From positions 620,001 to 684,000 of the forward strand of contig CAWBXO010000002.1 of NCBI GenBank assembly GCA_963792785.1: DNA of 64,000 nt, in the 5' to 3' direction. A program made the translations under genes and the position numbers. The first letter of the stretch is position 1; every line of letters starts with the position of its first letter. The stretch is from CAWIMX01 sp963792785. Its GTDB lineage: Bacteria > Acidobacteriota > Vicinamibacteria > Vicinamibacterales > CAVVIG01. Below the pieces are notes generated by a model. It was not told where the DNA came from and did no database searches. It was given only the letters and a program-made list of their open reading frames with translations. Below, one piece after another: positions 17,312 through 27,762 of this stretch.

Positions 17312-18334
17312 ATGCGGAAATGGATCGTGGCGATTCTGGCTGTCGCCTGCCTGGGCCAGTCCGCCGTGCACGCCTGGGGCCCGACGGCGCACCGCGTGAT
17401 CGCGCGCGCGGCCGTGCGCGCCCTGCCGCCCGACGTGCCCGGCTTCCTGGCCCGCGAGATCGACTGGATCGGCGAGCGATCGGTCGCGCCCGACAGCTGG
17501 CGCGCGTCGAGCGAGCCGTTCATCAAGATGGAGGAGGACCCGAACCACGAGTGGTACATGGAACAGTTCGCGTTCCTGCACCCGATCCCCCGCTCGCGGA
17601 CGGCCTTCATCCTCGCGATCTACGACGAGCACCGGCGGCTCGAGGCGACAGACCCGGCCGCCGCGGCGATGATGAACGTCCGCTGGACCGGCACGCTGCC
17701 GTACCAGGCCGTCGAAATCGAGGAGCGCCTGAAGGTGGCGTTTCGCGAGTGGCGCGCGCAGCGCGCGGCGGGCCAGGACACGGCCTTCATCGAGCGGGAC
17801 GCCGCGTTCTACGTGGGATGGCTCGCGCACTACGTGGGCGACGCCGCCATGCCGCTGCACACGAGCGTGCAGCACGACGGCTGGCAGGGCGACAACCCGC
17901 GCGGCTACACTCGAGACGGGTCGATCCACTGGCGCTTCGAGAACGACTTCGTCAACCTGATCGGCCTCGGCGAGAACCAGCTCCTGCCGCGCATGGCGCC
18001 GGCGCGCCGGCTGCCGGATCCGTTCTCGGACATTTTGGCCTTTCTCGATCGCTCGCACACACGCGTCGAGGCCGTCTACCAGCTCGATCAACAGGGCGCG
18101 TTCCGCGACGCGGCGTCGAAACCCGGTCGCGATCTCGTCCTCACCTGCACGGCCGAGGCCGCGGCGATGCTGCGCGATTTCGTCGCGACCGCCTGGTGGG
18201 CCAGCGCCGAGCCGGGCGCGCCGATTCCGCCGCCGCCCGGTGCGATTCCCCCCAACGATCCCCGGGACCCGAACTACGATCCGGCGACGGGCAGCGCGCC
18301 GGCCCCGGCTCCCGCCGGCGCGGCGGCGCGATGA
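17312..18334 (+). CDS. Secreted S1/P1-nuclease-like or zinc phospholipase C-like enzyme
   Basis: The 340-aa protein has a signal peptide (MRKWIVAILAVACLGQSAVHA) that would leave a mature N-terminus WGPTAHRVIARAA. In the S1/P1 nuclease and zinc-dependent phospholipase C superfamily the N-terminal Trp is itself a zinc ligand. Other ligands are visible in WLAHYVGDAAMPLHTSVQHD and SIHWRFENDF. The C-terminus is a Pro-rich low-complexity tail (PPPPGAIPPNDPRDPNYDP). Likely an exported hydrolase of nucleic acids or phospholipids; the two cannot be separated from sequence alone. Confidence 0.8.
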   Translation: MRKWIVAILAVACLGQSAVHAWGPTAHRVIARAAVRALPPDVPGFLAREIDWIGERSVAPDSWRASSEPFIKMEEDPNHEWYMEQFAFLHPIPRSRTAFILAIYDEHRRLEATDPAAAAMMNVRWTGTLPYQAVEIEERLKVAFREWRAQRAAGQDTAFIERDAAFYVGWLAHYVGDAAMPLHTSVQHDGWQGDNPRGYTRDGSIHWRFENDFVNLIGLGENQLLPRMAPARRLPDPFSDILAFLDRSHTRVEAVYQLDQQGAFRDAASKPGRDLVLTCTAEAAAMLRDFVATAWWASAEPGAPIPPPPGAIPPNDPRDPNYDPATGSAPAPAPAGAAAR

Positions 18335-18371
18335 CGTCCTGCCGCGGCGGCCTCGGGCGCATCCGGCCGGC

Positions 18372-19262
18372 ATGATGGCCGACACGGTCGGGCTGGTCCT
18401 CGGCATTCAGGCGTACCCGGCGAGCGGCGACGCGGGTCGCCGCCAGCAGGACGCCGTCGCCGCTCTCAGGACGCTGCGCGGCGTCGACCTGGTCAACCTC
18501 CAGTTCTCGCGGACAGAGCGCCGCCTGGCGCCGGAGGGCCTGGTCACGCTCGACACGCTCGGCCTCGACTCGACGACGGTCACGGGCGAGGCCGGCCGCC
18601 AGAAGCCGGTCGTGAGCGAGGTGTTCGACCGCCTCGCCGCCTACGCCGAAAGCCGCGGACGACGCTACTTCGCGTTCCTGAACTCCGACATCGTCGTCAC
18701 GCCGGCGGCCGTGGACACGATCGTACGGTCGGGCCGCGACGCGATCGTGTTCTCGCGCATGGACGTCGAGCGGGGCTCGGGGCGCGAGCTCGGGATCAAC
18801 GTCTACGGCACGGATATGTTCGCCGTCGACGCGGCCTGGTGGCGGCGCCATCGCGCGATCTTCAGGCCGTACGTGGTCGGGGAGCCCTACTGGGACAACG
18901 TGTACACCGCGCAGTTGCTGTGCCGCGGGAACGCCGTCCTGCTGAACCGCGGGGCCCTGATCGTCCACGAGCAGCACGACGCCGCGTGGGGCGACAGCCC
19001 GTTTACCGCGCACAACGGTTTCCTCGCCGCGCTGGACTCGCTGTATTTCACGCGCTGGGCGGCGTACGTCGACGCCCTGCTGCGCGCGCGCGCGTCGGGT
19101 GCGAGCGACGCGGAGGAGCTGGCGCTGCAGGACCGGATCTTCCGGTGGCCGCCCGGCGCGCTCGCGCGCCTCACGCACGTGGGGCGGGAGATCAAGGCTC
19201 GGGCGCGGCACCGGATGCGGCGGTGGAGGGGAAAGCCGGCCGGCTCGGCGCGGCCGGTATAA
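18372..19262 (+). CDS. Hypothetical protein with glycosyltransferase-like features
   Basis: The 296-aa product has no membrane segment or signal peptide. It contains YFAFLNSDIVVTPAAVDTIV followed by FSRMDVERGSG and an LGINVYGTDMFAVDAAWWRR segment, reminiscent of the GT-A nucleotide-sugar region (beta strand ending in an acidic motif, then a substrate loop), and a basic C-terminal helix (KARARHRMRRWRGK). I do not recognise a named family, and a glycosyltransferase role is only a structural guess. Two adjacent ATGs (18372, 18375) could start it. lepA follows directly. Confidence 0.6.
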   Translation: MMADTVGLVLGIQAYPASGDAGRRQQDAVAALRTLRGVDLVNLQFSRTERRLAPEGLVTLDTLGLDSTTVTGEAGRQKPVVSEVFDRLAAYAESRGRRYFAFLNSDIVVTPAAVDTIVRSGRDAIVFSRMDVERGSGRELGINVYGTDMFAVDAAWWRRHRAIFRPYVVGEPYWDNVYTAQLLCRGNAVLLNRGALIVHEQHDAAWGDSPFTAHNGFLAALDSLYFTRWAAYVDALLRARASGASDAEELALQDRIFRWPPGALARLTHVGREIKARARHRMRRWRGKPAGSARPV

Positions 19263-19280
19263 TGGGAGGATTCTCCCATT
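19258..19280 (+). promoter_or_regulatory. TATAAT box and hairpin just before lepA
   Basis: A perfect -10 hexamer TATAAT (19258-19263) lies 20 bp before the lepA ATG and overlaps a palindrome AATGGGA-GGATTC-TCCCATT (19261-19280, or nearly so). No good -35 is visible. If used, the transcript would begin within about 15 bases of the start codon and the hairpin would cover the ribosome site. Confidence 0.35.
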
Positions 19281-19283
19281 TCC

Positions 19284-21089
<1,806 letters not shown>

Positions 21090-21091
21090 CG

Positions 21092-21826
21092 ATGGCGTCA
21101 CGCCGCCAGTCCGAGGCGCCGGCCGCGCCGCAGCCGTTCCACAAATCCACCGCCCGCGAGTACTTCGAGTCGATCGTGATCGCCGTGATCCTGGCGCTGT
21201 TCGTCCGCACGTTCGTCGTGCAGGCGTTCAAGATCCCGTCGGGGTCGATGGAGAACAACCTGCTCATCGGCGATCATCTGCTGGTGAACAAGTTCGTGTT
21301 CGGCCCGACCGCGACCCCGATCGAGCGCGCGCTCCTGCCGATGGCCGACATCCACCGCCTCGACATCGTCGTGTTCAAGCACCCGGAGGCGCCGGATCGC
21401 GACCTGATCAAGCGCGTGATCGGCCTGCCGGGCGAGACCGTCGAGCTGCGCGAGAAGAAGGTCTACATCGACGGGCGGCCCCTCGATGAACCGTACGTCC
21501 ATTTCCTGGAGCCCCCGCACCACACCGAGCCCGACGAGCTGACGTCGTACGACGTGCGCGAGAGCTACGGCCCGGTCACCGTGCCGCCCGGCCAGTACTT
21601 CATGATGGGCGACAACCGCGACAACTCCGAGGACAGCCGCTACTGGGGGTTCCTGCCGAGGGAGCTCGTCAAGGGCAAGGCGTTCGTGATCTACTGGTCG
21701 TACGAGTCGGAGTCGTCGGACTACGAGGCCGAGGACACGGGCACCGTGCTCAAGAACCTCGGCGGCGTGGTGCTGCACTTCTTCACGAAGACCCGCTGGG
21801 ACCGGATCCTCCACCAGACGCGATAA
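21092..21826 (+). CDS. lepB: Signal peptidase I
   Basis: The 244-aa membrane serine protease removes Sec and Tat signal peptides. It has one N-terminal membrane helix (IVIAVILALFVRTFVVQAF), the catalytic Ser in IPSGSMENNLLIGD, the catalytic Lys in DLIKRVIGLPGE and the conserved MMGDNRDNSEDSR box. The gene begins 2 bp after lepA. Its last 44 bp overlap the 3' end of the convergent DUF167 gene. Confidence 0.96.
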   Translation: MASRRQSEAPAAPQPFHKSTAREYFESIVIAVILALFVRTFVVQAFKIPSGSMENNLLIGDHLLVNKFVFGPTATPIERALLPMADIHRLDIVVFKHPEAPDRDLIKRVIGLPGETVELREKKVYIDGRPLDEPYVHFLEPPHHTEPDELTSYDVRESYGPVTVPPGQYFMMGDNRDNSEDSRYWGFLPRELVKGKAFVIYWSYESESSDYEAEDTGTVLKNLGGVVLHFFTKTRWDRILHQTR

Positions 21827-22106
21827 GCAGCGCCCGCCGGCAGGCGTCTTCCGTCACGCCGAGAATCTCAAGCGTCTTCCGGCGCGAGCGATCGCCCGAC
21901 ACGACGCGCACCGCCCGGGCCGGCACGCCAAGCGTGCCCGCGAGAAGCGTGATCAGTTCGTGGTTGGCTTTGTCGTCGACGGGCGGGGCGGCGAGGCGGA
22001 TGAGCAGGGCGCCATCACGGGTGCCGGAGAGGGCGGTGGCCTTCGCCCGGGGAATGACGTGCACCGACAGGCGCACGCCGCCCGCGACCGCCCGGCACCA
22101 GCTCAC
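21783..22106 (-). CDS. DUF167/YggU family protein
   Basis: This 107-aa protein matches the small DUF167 (YggU) family: a VIPRAKATALSGTRDGALLI segment, then LAAPPVDDKANHELI (the conserved PPVDGKAN-type motif) and VRVVSGDRSRRKTLEI. Structure of the family is known but its function is not. GTG at 22106 overlaps the divIVA stop (GTGA), so it is last in the TPR-yggS-divIVA operon. Its final 44 bp are antisense to the end of lepB, an unusual convergent overlap. Confidence 0.85.
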   Translation of the reverse strand: MSWCRAVAGGVRLSVHVIPRAKATALSGTRDGALLIRLAAPPVDDKANHELITLLAGTLGVPARAVRVVSGDRSRRKTLEILGVTEDACRRALLIASGGGSGPSGSS

Positions 22107-22651
22107 CCCTGCGCGAAGCGGGCGCGCTCGTCCTCGTCGTGGGCCGGCTCGGCGTTGGCGCGCGGCCGGTGCAGGAGGATCCGATCGTCACGCTCGCGCG
22201 CGTCCTGCTCGCGGATGAACTCGAGCGTGTTGCGCAGCGACTGGATCGAGGCCTCGATCGAGGTCTCGACGTCCTGCCGCTTCATCCTCAAGCCGTCGAT
22301 CTCGCGCTGCACGTCCTCGAGCCGCGCCTGCGTCTTCTCGAGCAGCAGGTTCGAGCGGGACTCCGCCTCGCGGATGATGCGGCGGGACTCCTCGTCCGCG
22401 TTGGCCCGGATCCCGTCCGACAGGCGTTGCGCCGTGAGCAGCGTGTTCTGGAGATTCTTCTCGTGCTCCCGGTGCTCGCCGAGCGCCGCCTCGAGCCGGG
22501 CGATCGTCTGGCGAAGCTGGTCGTTCTCCCGCAGGGCCTGCTCGTAGTCGTCGGCGACGGCCGCCAGGAACGACCCCACTTCGACCCGGTCGAAGCCGCG
22601 GAAGGTGGAGTGAAAGCGCTGGTTGCGGAGATCGATGGGAGTGACGTTCAT
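22103..22651 (-). CDS. DivIVA domain-containing protein
   Basis: The 182-aa product begins MNVTPIDLRNQRFHSTFRGF with DRVEVGSFLAAVADDYEQAL next, the membrane-curvature-binding N-terminal domain of DivIVA/GpsB, and continues as a long coiled coil (about residues 30-150) before a charged tail. In other bacteria DivIVA recruits division, sporulation or polar-growth factors. Association with yggS is a conserved arrangement in Gram-positive division clusters (yggS-sepF-yggT-divIVA); here it is kept in a diderm. The start at 22651 is preferred over one 7 codons upstream because it matches the family. Confidence 0.88.
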   Translation of the reverse strand: MNVTPIDLRNQRFHSTFRGFDRVEVGSFLAAVADDYEQALRENDQLRQTIARLEAALGEHREHEKNLQNTLLTAQRLSDGIRANADEESRRIIREAESRSNLLLEKTQARLEDVQREIDGLRMKRQDVETSIEASIQSLRNTLEFIREQDARERDDRILLHRPRANAEPAHDEDERARFAQG

Positions 22652-22696
22652 AACTGCCTCTATCGGACCCAATCGCCCGGTCCAACAGCCCCGCCG

Positions 22697-23407
22697 CTAG
22701 GCGATGGGCGGCCGACTCCCGAATATGGCTGAGCCGATTCTGACGGTGGTTGCGCCTTCCTCCACCGCCACCTCGAAGTCGTGGCTCATCCCCATCGACA
22801 GTTCGGCGAGCATGGCGGGGGCCACGCCCTCGTCCAGCAGGCGCCGCCGCAGCGCGACCAGCCGGCGAAACCAGGGGCGGGCACTCTCCGGGTCGTCCAC
22901 GGCCGGCGGCAGGAGCATCAGGCCCACCATCCGGGCCGCGCGGCAGCTCGACGCGGCCTCCAGGATCGGGCCGAGCGCCTCTTCCCGCGCGCCGTGTTTG
23001 GTGGATTCACCGGCCAGGTCGACCTGAACCAGCAGATCGAGGCGCCGCCCGGCGCTCTCCGCGGCTTGGTCGAGTGCGGCGAGGAGGCCGGGGCCGTCCA
23101 CCGACTGCACGCAGTCGAAGCGCGCGGCGGCCTTTCTGGCCTTGTTCGACTGCAGGTGCCCGACCAGGTGCCAGCGCAGGCCGAGGCCGGCGGTGCCGTC
23201 CATCTTGTCGAGGGCTTCCTGCACGCGGTTTTCGCCGAAGTCCACCTGCCCGGCTCTGGCGGCGGCGCGGACGGCGTCGGTGTCGAAGGTCTTGGAGATC
23301 GCGACGAGGCGGATGGCGGCGGGGTCGCGTCCGGCCCGGCCGGCGGCGTTCGCGATGCGGGTGCGAACGTCGGCCAGCCGGGACTCGAGCGCGACGGAAT
23401 CGGTCAC
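22697..23407 (-). CDS. YggS/PROSC family PLP homeostasis protein
   Basis: This 236-aa single-domain PLP-binding protein has the fold-type III barrel of alanine racemase N-domain. The PLP lysine is in LVAISKTF, with FGENRVQEALDKM, WHLVGHLQSNKARKAA and LSMGMSHDFEVAVEEGATTV and the phosphate-binding RIGSAIFG. The family controls free pyridoxal phosphate and has no known catalytic activity. It starts four bases before the preceding TPR gene ends its reading frame gap and lies 45 bp before divIVA. Confidence 0.95.
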   Translation of the reverse strand: MTDSVALESRLADVRTRIANAAGRAGRDPAAIRLVAISKTFDTDAVRAAARAGQVDFGENRVQEALDKMDGTAGLGLRWHLVGHLQSNKARKAAARFDCVQSVDGPGLLAALDQAAESAGRRLDLLVQVDLAGESTKHGAREEALGPILEAASSCRAARMVGLMLLPPAVDDPESARPWFRRLVALRRRLLDEGVAPAMLAELSMGMSHDFEVAVEEGATTVRIGSAIFGSRPPIA

Positions 23408-23411
23408 GCGC

Positions 23412-24404
23412 TTACTTGTTGATCATCTTGTCGAGCTCGGGGATCAGCGCCTTCGCCGTCGCGACGTTCTGGCTGCTCTGATCCGTCGCGAGCTTCAGGT
23501 ACGTTTCGAGCTCGCCCTTCGACTTGGCCGGATCCGTCGTGAGGAGCGTCATGCCCATGATGAAGTGCGCGTCGGCGTTGTTCGCGTCCATCGCGACCGC
23601 CTGCGCCGCGATCTTGTTCGCCTCGTCCTGCTTGCCGCTGTTGAACAGGATCATGGCCTGGCGCGCGAGCGTGTCGGCGTCGCCGCCGCCCAGCAGGCCG
23701 GCGCCCGAGAGCTCCGCGGCCTTCGAGCTCGCCGCGGCCGCATCGTCGAACTTGCGCTGCGCGTTGTAGACGTTCGCGAGGCCGTTGTACGCGTCGGCGT
23801 AGTCCGCCTTGATCTCGATGGCCTGCTTGTAGGCCGTCTCCGCGTCGTCGTACTTCTTCTGCTGGGCGTAGACGACGCCGAGGTTGTAGTAGCACTCGGA
23901 GCACTTGGCGGACACGCCGATCGCCTCGTTGAACTTCGCGATCGCCTCGTCGTAGTTGCCTGCCGCGTTCGCGGTGACGCCGGCGTTGAACGCCGCCTGC
24001 AGCGCCGCGCTCTCCTTCAGCAGTTCCGGGTTGGCCGCGGCGTCCGGGTTCACGCCCGCCGGCACGAGCCGCAGCTCGGGCGTCGAGGGCTTGCCCGTCA
24101 ACTGGACGTTCGTGTTGCCGCTGATCGAGCCGACGCCTTCCTTGTCGGCCGTGATCTTGTAGGTGCCCGAGCGGAGGCCGATCTGGGTGAATTCACCCTT
24201 CTTGTCGGACTTCAGCTTCCACTCGCGTCCGGTGTTCTGTTCCTCGATCACGACGCTGGCGCCGTCGACGGCCTGCCCCTGGGCGTCCACCACCTTGCCC
24301 CGGATCTGCCCAGTCTGTGCGGCCGCCGGAACGGCGAACGCGAGCGCCACGACGACGGGCAGGACGAACGTCAAAATCTGCCGGCCGCGGGATTCAACGG
24401 TCAT
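23412..24404 (-). CDS. Secreted TPR protein with carboxypeptidase-regulatory-like domain
   Basis: The 330-aa protein has a signal peptide (LTFVLPVVVALAFAVPAAAQ), then an Ig-like carboxypeptidase-regulatory domain (IRGKVVDAQGQAVDGASVVI ... GTYKITADKEGVG, about residues 33-110), and at least four tetratricopeptide units in the C-terminal half (AGNYDEAIAKFNEAIGV, CYYNLGVVYAQQKKYDDAET, AYNGLANVYNAQRKFDDAA, AHFIMGMTLLTTDPAKSKGE). It is probably a periplasmic scaffold. It is the first gene of a run with yggS, divIVA and DUF167, suggesting a link to cell-envelope or division processes, by context only. Confidence 0.85.
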   Translation of the reverse strand: MTVESRGRQILTFVLPVVVALAFAVPAAAQTGQIRGKVVDAQGQAVDGASVVIEEQNTGREWKLKSDKKGEFTQIGLRSGTYKITADKEGVGSISGNTNVQLTGKPSTPELRLVPAGVNPDAAANPELLKESAALQAAFNAGVTANAAGNYDEAIAKFNEAIGVSAKCSECYYNLGVVYAQQKKYDDAETAYKQAIEIKADYADAYNGLANVYNAQRKFDDAAAASSKAAELSGAGLLGGGDADTLARQAMILFNSGKQDEANKIAAQAVAMDANNADAHFIMGMTLLTTDPAKSKGELETYLKLATDQSSQNVATAKALIPELDKMINK

Positions 24405-24487
24405 GGAAACTGCCTCCTGATGAATTTCAGAAAAAGAGCGATTCCCCCCATTTTACCTGAAATAAACGGGATCCCCGAATCTGGAGC

Positions 24488-26524
24488 TTAGGAGCGCTCG
24501 GCGGCGAAAAACGCGGACACGCGGGCGGGGTCGTACACCACGGGGGCCGGCGGGAGGCTCGCCATGAAGCGCCGCCCGTAGCCCTTCGTGCGCAGGCGGG
24601 GGTCGAGCACGGCCAGCACGCCCCGATCGCGCCGGTGCCGGATCAGCCGGCCGAGGCCCTGCTGAAGGGCCAGGATGGCCAGGGGGACCTGATACTCGCT
24701 GAACGGCTCCCCGCCGCGCTGGGTGATGGCCTCGATCCGGGCCGCCGTGACCGGGTCGCCCGGCGAGGCAAACGGCAGTTTGTCGATGATCACGCAGCTC
24801 AGCGCCTCGCCCACCACGTCCACGCCCTGCCAGAAGCTCGAGGTGGCGAAGAGGACGGCGTGGGGCGTCTCGCGGAACTGACGCAGCAGCTGCGAGCGGG
24901 GCGCGGCGCCCTGCACGAAGATCGGGAAGTCGAGCGCCATCTCGGCGAACGCCTGCACGGCCCGCAGCATCGCGTAGCTCGTGAACAGCACAAAGGCGCG
25001 GCCCCGCGTGCGCGTCAGCAGGTCCACGACCTCCCGGCCCGCCGCGGCCGCGAACTCCGGCGATCGCGGATCCGGCATCTGGCGCGGCAGGTACACGACG
25101 GCCTGGCGGGCGAAGTCGAATTCGGACGGCAGCCGGATCTCGTCGCACGCGCCGATGCCGAGGCGATCGCGGATGTAGGTGAAGGAGCCGTCGACGGCCA
25201 GTGTCGCCGAGGTCAGCACGGTCGTGCGCATGCGGTCGAGCAGGACCTCGCGCACGATGCGCGAGACGTCGATGGGGGACGCGCGCAGGAAGACGCCGCG
25301 GCCGCGGAGCTCGACGAAGTAGACGAACTGCGGATCGTCCGCGCGCATCAGGAAGCGGAGGTCCGTCCGCAGCTCGCCTGCGCGGCGCACGAGCGCGGCG
25401 ATCGCCTCGCCGGCCGCCGGATCGGCCGGCGCCTCCGCGTCGCCGCCCGGCCGCGTGGCGAGGAGCGCCAGCGTGGCCTCGGCGAAGTCGAGCGCGCCGG
25501 TCAGCGCGGCGGCGGCCTCGGCCGCGACCGCGAGCGACGCGTCCGTGGCGCGCACGCGCTCCTCGCGCATCGAGCCGCTGCGATGGCCGGCCGCCAGCTC
25601 GGCGAAGAACGCGCGGGCGTGGTCGCGCACCCGCTGCACGGCTTTCTCGACGTCGCCGCGATCGTCGGGGTCGCGGAGCGCGCCCGCCCCGGCCGCGCGC
25701 TCGACGTCCCGCGCGAGCTCCTCGAACCGGTACGTGCTCACCTGCGTGCCGAAGTACTGCGTCGCCACGTCTTCGATCTGGTGCGCCTCGTCGAGCACGG
25801 CGTGGCTGCACGCGGGAATCACCTCGCCGTACGCGCTCTGGCGCACCGCGGCGTCCGCGCACAGCAGGTGATGGTTGACGATCACGATGTCGGCGGCCGC
25901 GGCCTGCTGCCGCATCCGGGTGACGTAGCACTCGTCGTAACGGGCGCATTCCTGGCCGAGGCACGTCTCGGCCGTCGCCGAGACCTCGTTCCAGAACGGG
26001 AGGTCCTCGGGCAGGTCCTCGATCTCGGCGCGGTCGCCGGTCTCGGTGCGCGCCGCCCAGTCGCGGATCATCGGGAGGAACACGTCGTGGCTCGCCGGCC
26101 CCGTGCCGTCGCTCAGTTGATCGAGTCGGTGGAGGCACAGGTAGTTCGCGCGGCCCTTCATGTACGCGGCGGTGAACGGCACGCCGAGCGTGTCGCGCAG
26201 CGCCGGAATGTCCTTGAAGAAGATCTGCTCCTGGAGGTTCTTCGTGCCCGTCGAGACGAGCACGCGCTGCCGGCTGAGGATGGCGGGGACGAGATACGCG
26301 AGCGTCTTGCCCGTGCCCGTGCCGGCCTCGGCGAGGAGGACGCCGCCCTCGTCGAGCACGCGCGCAACCGCCGCGGCCATGTCGCGCTGGCCGGGCCGAG
26401 GCTCGAAGTCGGGCAGGGCGCGCGCGAGCGGGCCCTCGGGGCCGAAGGCGTCCGCGACGCGCTCGGTGAGCGTCGGCTCGCGCGTCAGCCCCGTGGATCC
26501 GGATACAGCGGGAACTTCCGGCAC
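24488..26524 (-). CDS. DinG/XPD-family ATP-dependent DNA helicase
   Basis: This helicase of about 678 aa has Walker A AEAGTGTGKT at residues 66-74, a DEAH box in SHAVLDEAHQIEDVATQYFG, and superfamily-2 motifs TSATLAVDG, SSFWQGVDVVGEA and the C-terminal QGLGRLIRHRRDRG (motif VI). Four cysteines between motifs I and II (NYLCLHR, ETCLGQECARYDECYV) are placed as in the 4Fe-4S domain of XPD/DinG enzymes. It unwinds forked or R-loop DNA 5'-3' in repair. The start is uncertain: GTG at 26524 overlaps glyA by 40 bp; CTG at 26488 would overlap it by 4. Confidence 0.92.
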   Translation of the reverse strand: MPEVPAVSGSTGLTREPTLTERVADAFGPEGPLARALPDFEPRPGQRDMAAAVARVLDEGGVLLAEAGTGTGKTLAYLVPAILSRQRVLVSTGTKNLQEQIFFKDIPALRDTLGVPFTAAYMKGRANYLCLHRLDQLSDGTGPASHDVFLPMIRDWAARTETGDRAEIEDLPEDLPFWNEVSATAETCLGQECARYDECYVTRMRQQAAAADIVIVNHHLLCADAAVRQSAYGEVIPACSHAVLDEAHQIEDVATQYFGTQVSTYRFEELARDVERAAGAGALRDPDDRGDVEKAVQRVRDHARAFFAELAAGHRSGSMREERVRATDASLAVAAEAAAALTGALDFAEATLALLATRPGGDAEAPADPAAGEAIAALVRRAGELRTDLRFLMRADDPQFVYFVELRGRGVFLRASPIDVSRIVREVLLDRMRTTVLTSATLAVDGSFTYIRDRLGIGACDEIRLPSEFDFARQAVVYLPRQMPDPRSPEFAAAAGREVVDLLTRTRGRAFVLFTSYAMLRAVQAFAEMALDFPIFVQGAAPRSQLLRQFRETPHAVLFATSSFWQGVDVVGEALSCVIIDKLPFASPGDPVTAARIEAITQRGGEPFSEYQVPLAILALQQGLGRLIRHRRDRGVLAVLDPRLRTKGYGRRFMASLPPAPVVYDPARVSAFFAAERS

Positions 26525-27762
26525 ATCGCCTCGACGTCGCTGCGGATCTTCGCGAGGGCGCCGTCGTCCTCGGGAGCGGCGAGCGCCCGCGTCATGAAGT
26601 CGGCAACCGTCGCCATCTCGCCCTCGCGCAGGCCGCGGGTGGTGATGGCGGGGGTGCCGATCCGCACGCCGCTCGCGACCATCGGCGGGTTCTGATCGAA
26701 CGGAATGGCGTTCTTGTTCACCGTGATGCCCGCCTTGCCGAGCGCCGCTTCGGCGACCTTCCCGGTGATGCCCTTCGAGAAGACGTCGAGGAGGATCAGG
26801 TGGTTGTCGGTGCCGCCGCTCACGAGGCGGAAGCCGGCGGCGGCGAGCGCGGCCGCGAGGGCCTTCGCGTTCGCCACCACCTGGCGCTGGTACTCGGCGA
26901 ACGCCGGCTCGGCGGCCTCCTTGAAGCACACGGCCTTGCCCGCGATGATGTGCATCAGCGGCCCGCCCTGCATGCCGGGGAACACGGCCTTGTCGAGAGC
27001 CTTCGCGTACTGCTCCCGGCAGAGCACCATGCCCGCGCGCGGCCCGCGCAGCGTCTTGTGCGTCGTCGTGGTGACGAAGTCGGAGTGCGGCACCGGGCTC
27101 GGGTGCACGCCGGCCGCCACGAGGCCCGCGATGTGCGCCATGTCGGTCACCACGGCCGCGCCGACGCGATCGGCGGCCGCGCGGAACCGCGCGAAATCGA
27201 TCACGCGCGGATAGGCGCTCGCGCCCACCATGATCATCTTCGGCCGGTGCTCGTCGGCGAGCCGGTCCATCTCGTCGTAGTCGATCCGCTCGTCGTCCTT
27301 CCGCACGCCGTAGGGGACGATCGTGTAGAGCTGGCCCGAGAAGTTCAGCGGGTGGCCGTGCGTGAGGTGGCCGCCGTGCGCCAGGTTCATGCCGAGCACG
27401 GTGTCGCCCGGCTTGAGCAGCGTGAAGTACACGGCCATGTTGGCCTGCGCGCCCGAATGCGGCTGCACGTTGGCGTGGTCGGCGCCGAAGAGCGCTTTCG
27501 CGCGCGCGATGGCGGCCCGCTCGACGACGTCGGCGTACTCGCAGCCGCCGTAGTAGCGGCGCCCCGGGTAGCCCTCGGCGTACTTATTGGTGAACACCGA
27601 GCCCGCCGCCTCGAGCACGGCGCGGCTCGTGAAGTTTTCCGAGGCGATGAGTTCGAGGCCGTCGTTCTGGCGATGCCGCTCGTCCGAGATCGCGGTGGCG
27701 ATCTCCGGGTCGATCTCGGCGATCGTGCGCCAGATGGGCAGGGTGCGGCTGTCGGTCGGCAT
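26485..27762 (-). CDS. glyA: Serine hydroxymethyltransferase
   Basis: The 425-aa PLP enzyme interconverts serine and glycine, loading tetrahydrofolate with one-carbon units. Visible motifs are IASENFTSRAVLEAAGS, YAEGYPGRRYYGGCEYADVV, the THKTLRGPRAG segment with the PLP lysine, and PFDQNPPMVASGVRIGTPA. Start MPTDSRTLPIWRTIAEIDP at 27762 overlaps the rpiB stop by one base (TAATG). The 3' end overlaps the helicase gene. Operon: zinc-ribbon protein, rpiB, glyA, helicase. Confidence 0.97.
   Translation of the reverse strand: MPTDSRTLPIWRTIAEIDPEIATAISDERHRQNDGLELIASENFTSRAVLEAAGSVFTNKYAEGYPGRRYYGGCEYADVVERAAIARAKALFGADHANVQPHSGAQANMAVYFTLLKPGDTVLGMNLAHGGHLTHGHPLNFSGQLYTIVPYGVRKDDERIDYDEMDRLADEHRPKMIMVGASAYPRVIDFARFRAAADRVGAAVVTDMAHIAGLVAAGVHPSPVPHSDFVTTTTHKTLRGPRAGMVLCREQYAKALDKAVFPGMQGGPLMHIIAGKAVCFKEAAEPAFAEYQRQVVANAKALAAALAAAGFRLVSGGTDNHLILLDVFSKGITGKVAEAALGKAGITVNKNAIPFDQNPPMVASGVRIGTPAITTRGLREGEMATVADFMTRALAAPEDDGALAKIRSDVEAMCRKFPLYPDPRG

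Noticed and set aside
24424..24463. 7-bp inverted repeat (ATTTCAG/CTGAAAT) between the helicase and TPR genes
   Set aside because: The 26-base loop is long and the pairing is short, so it is too weak to call a terminator.
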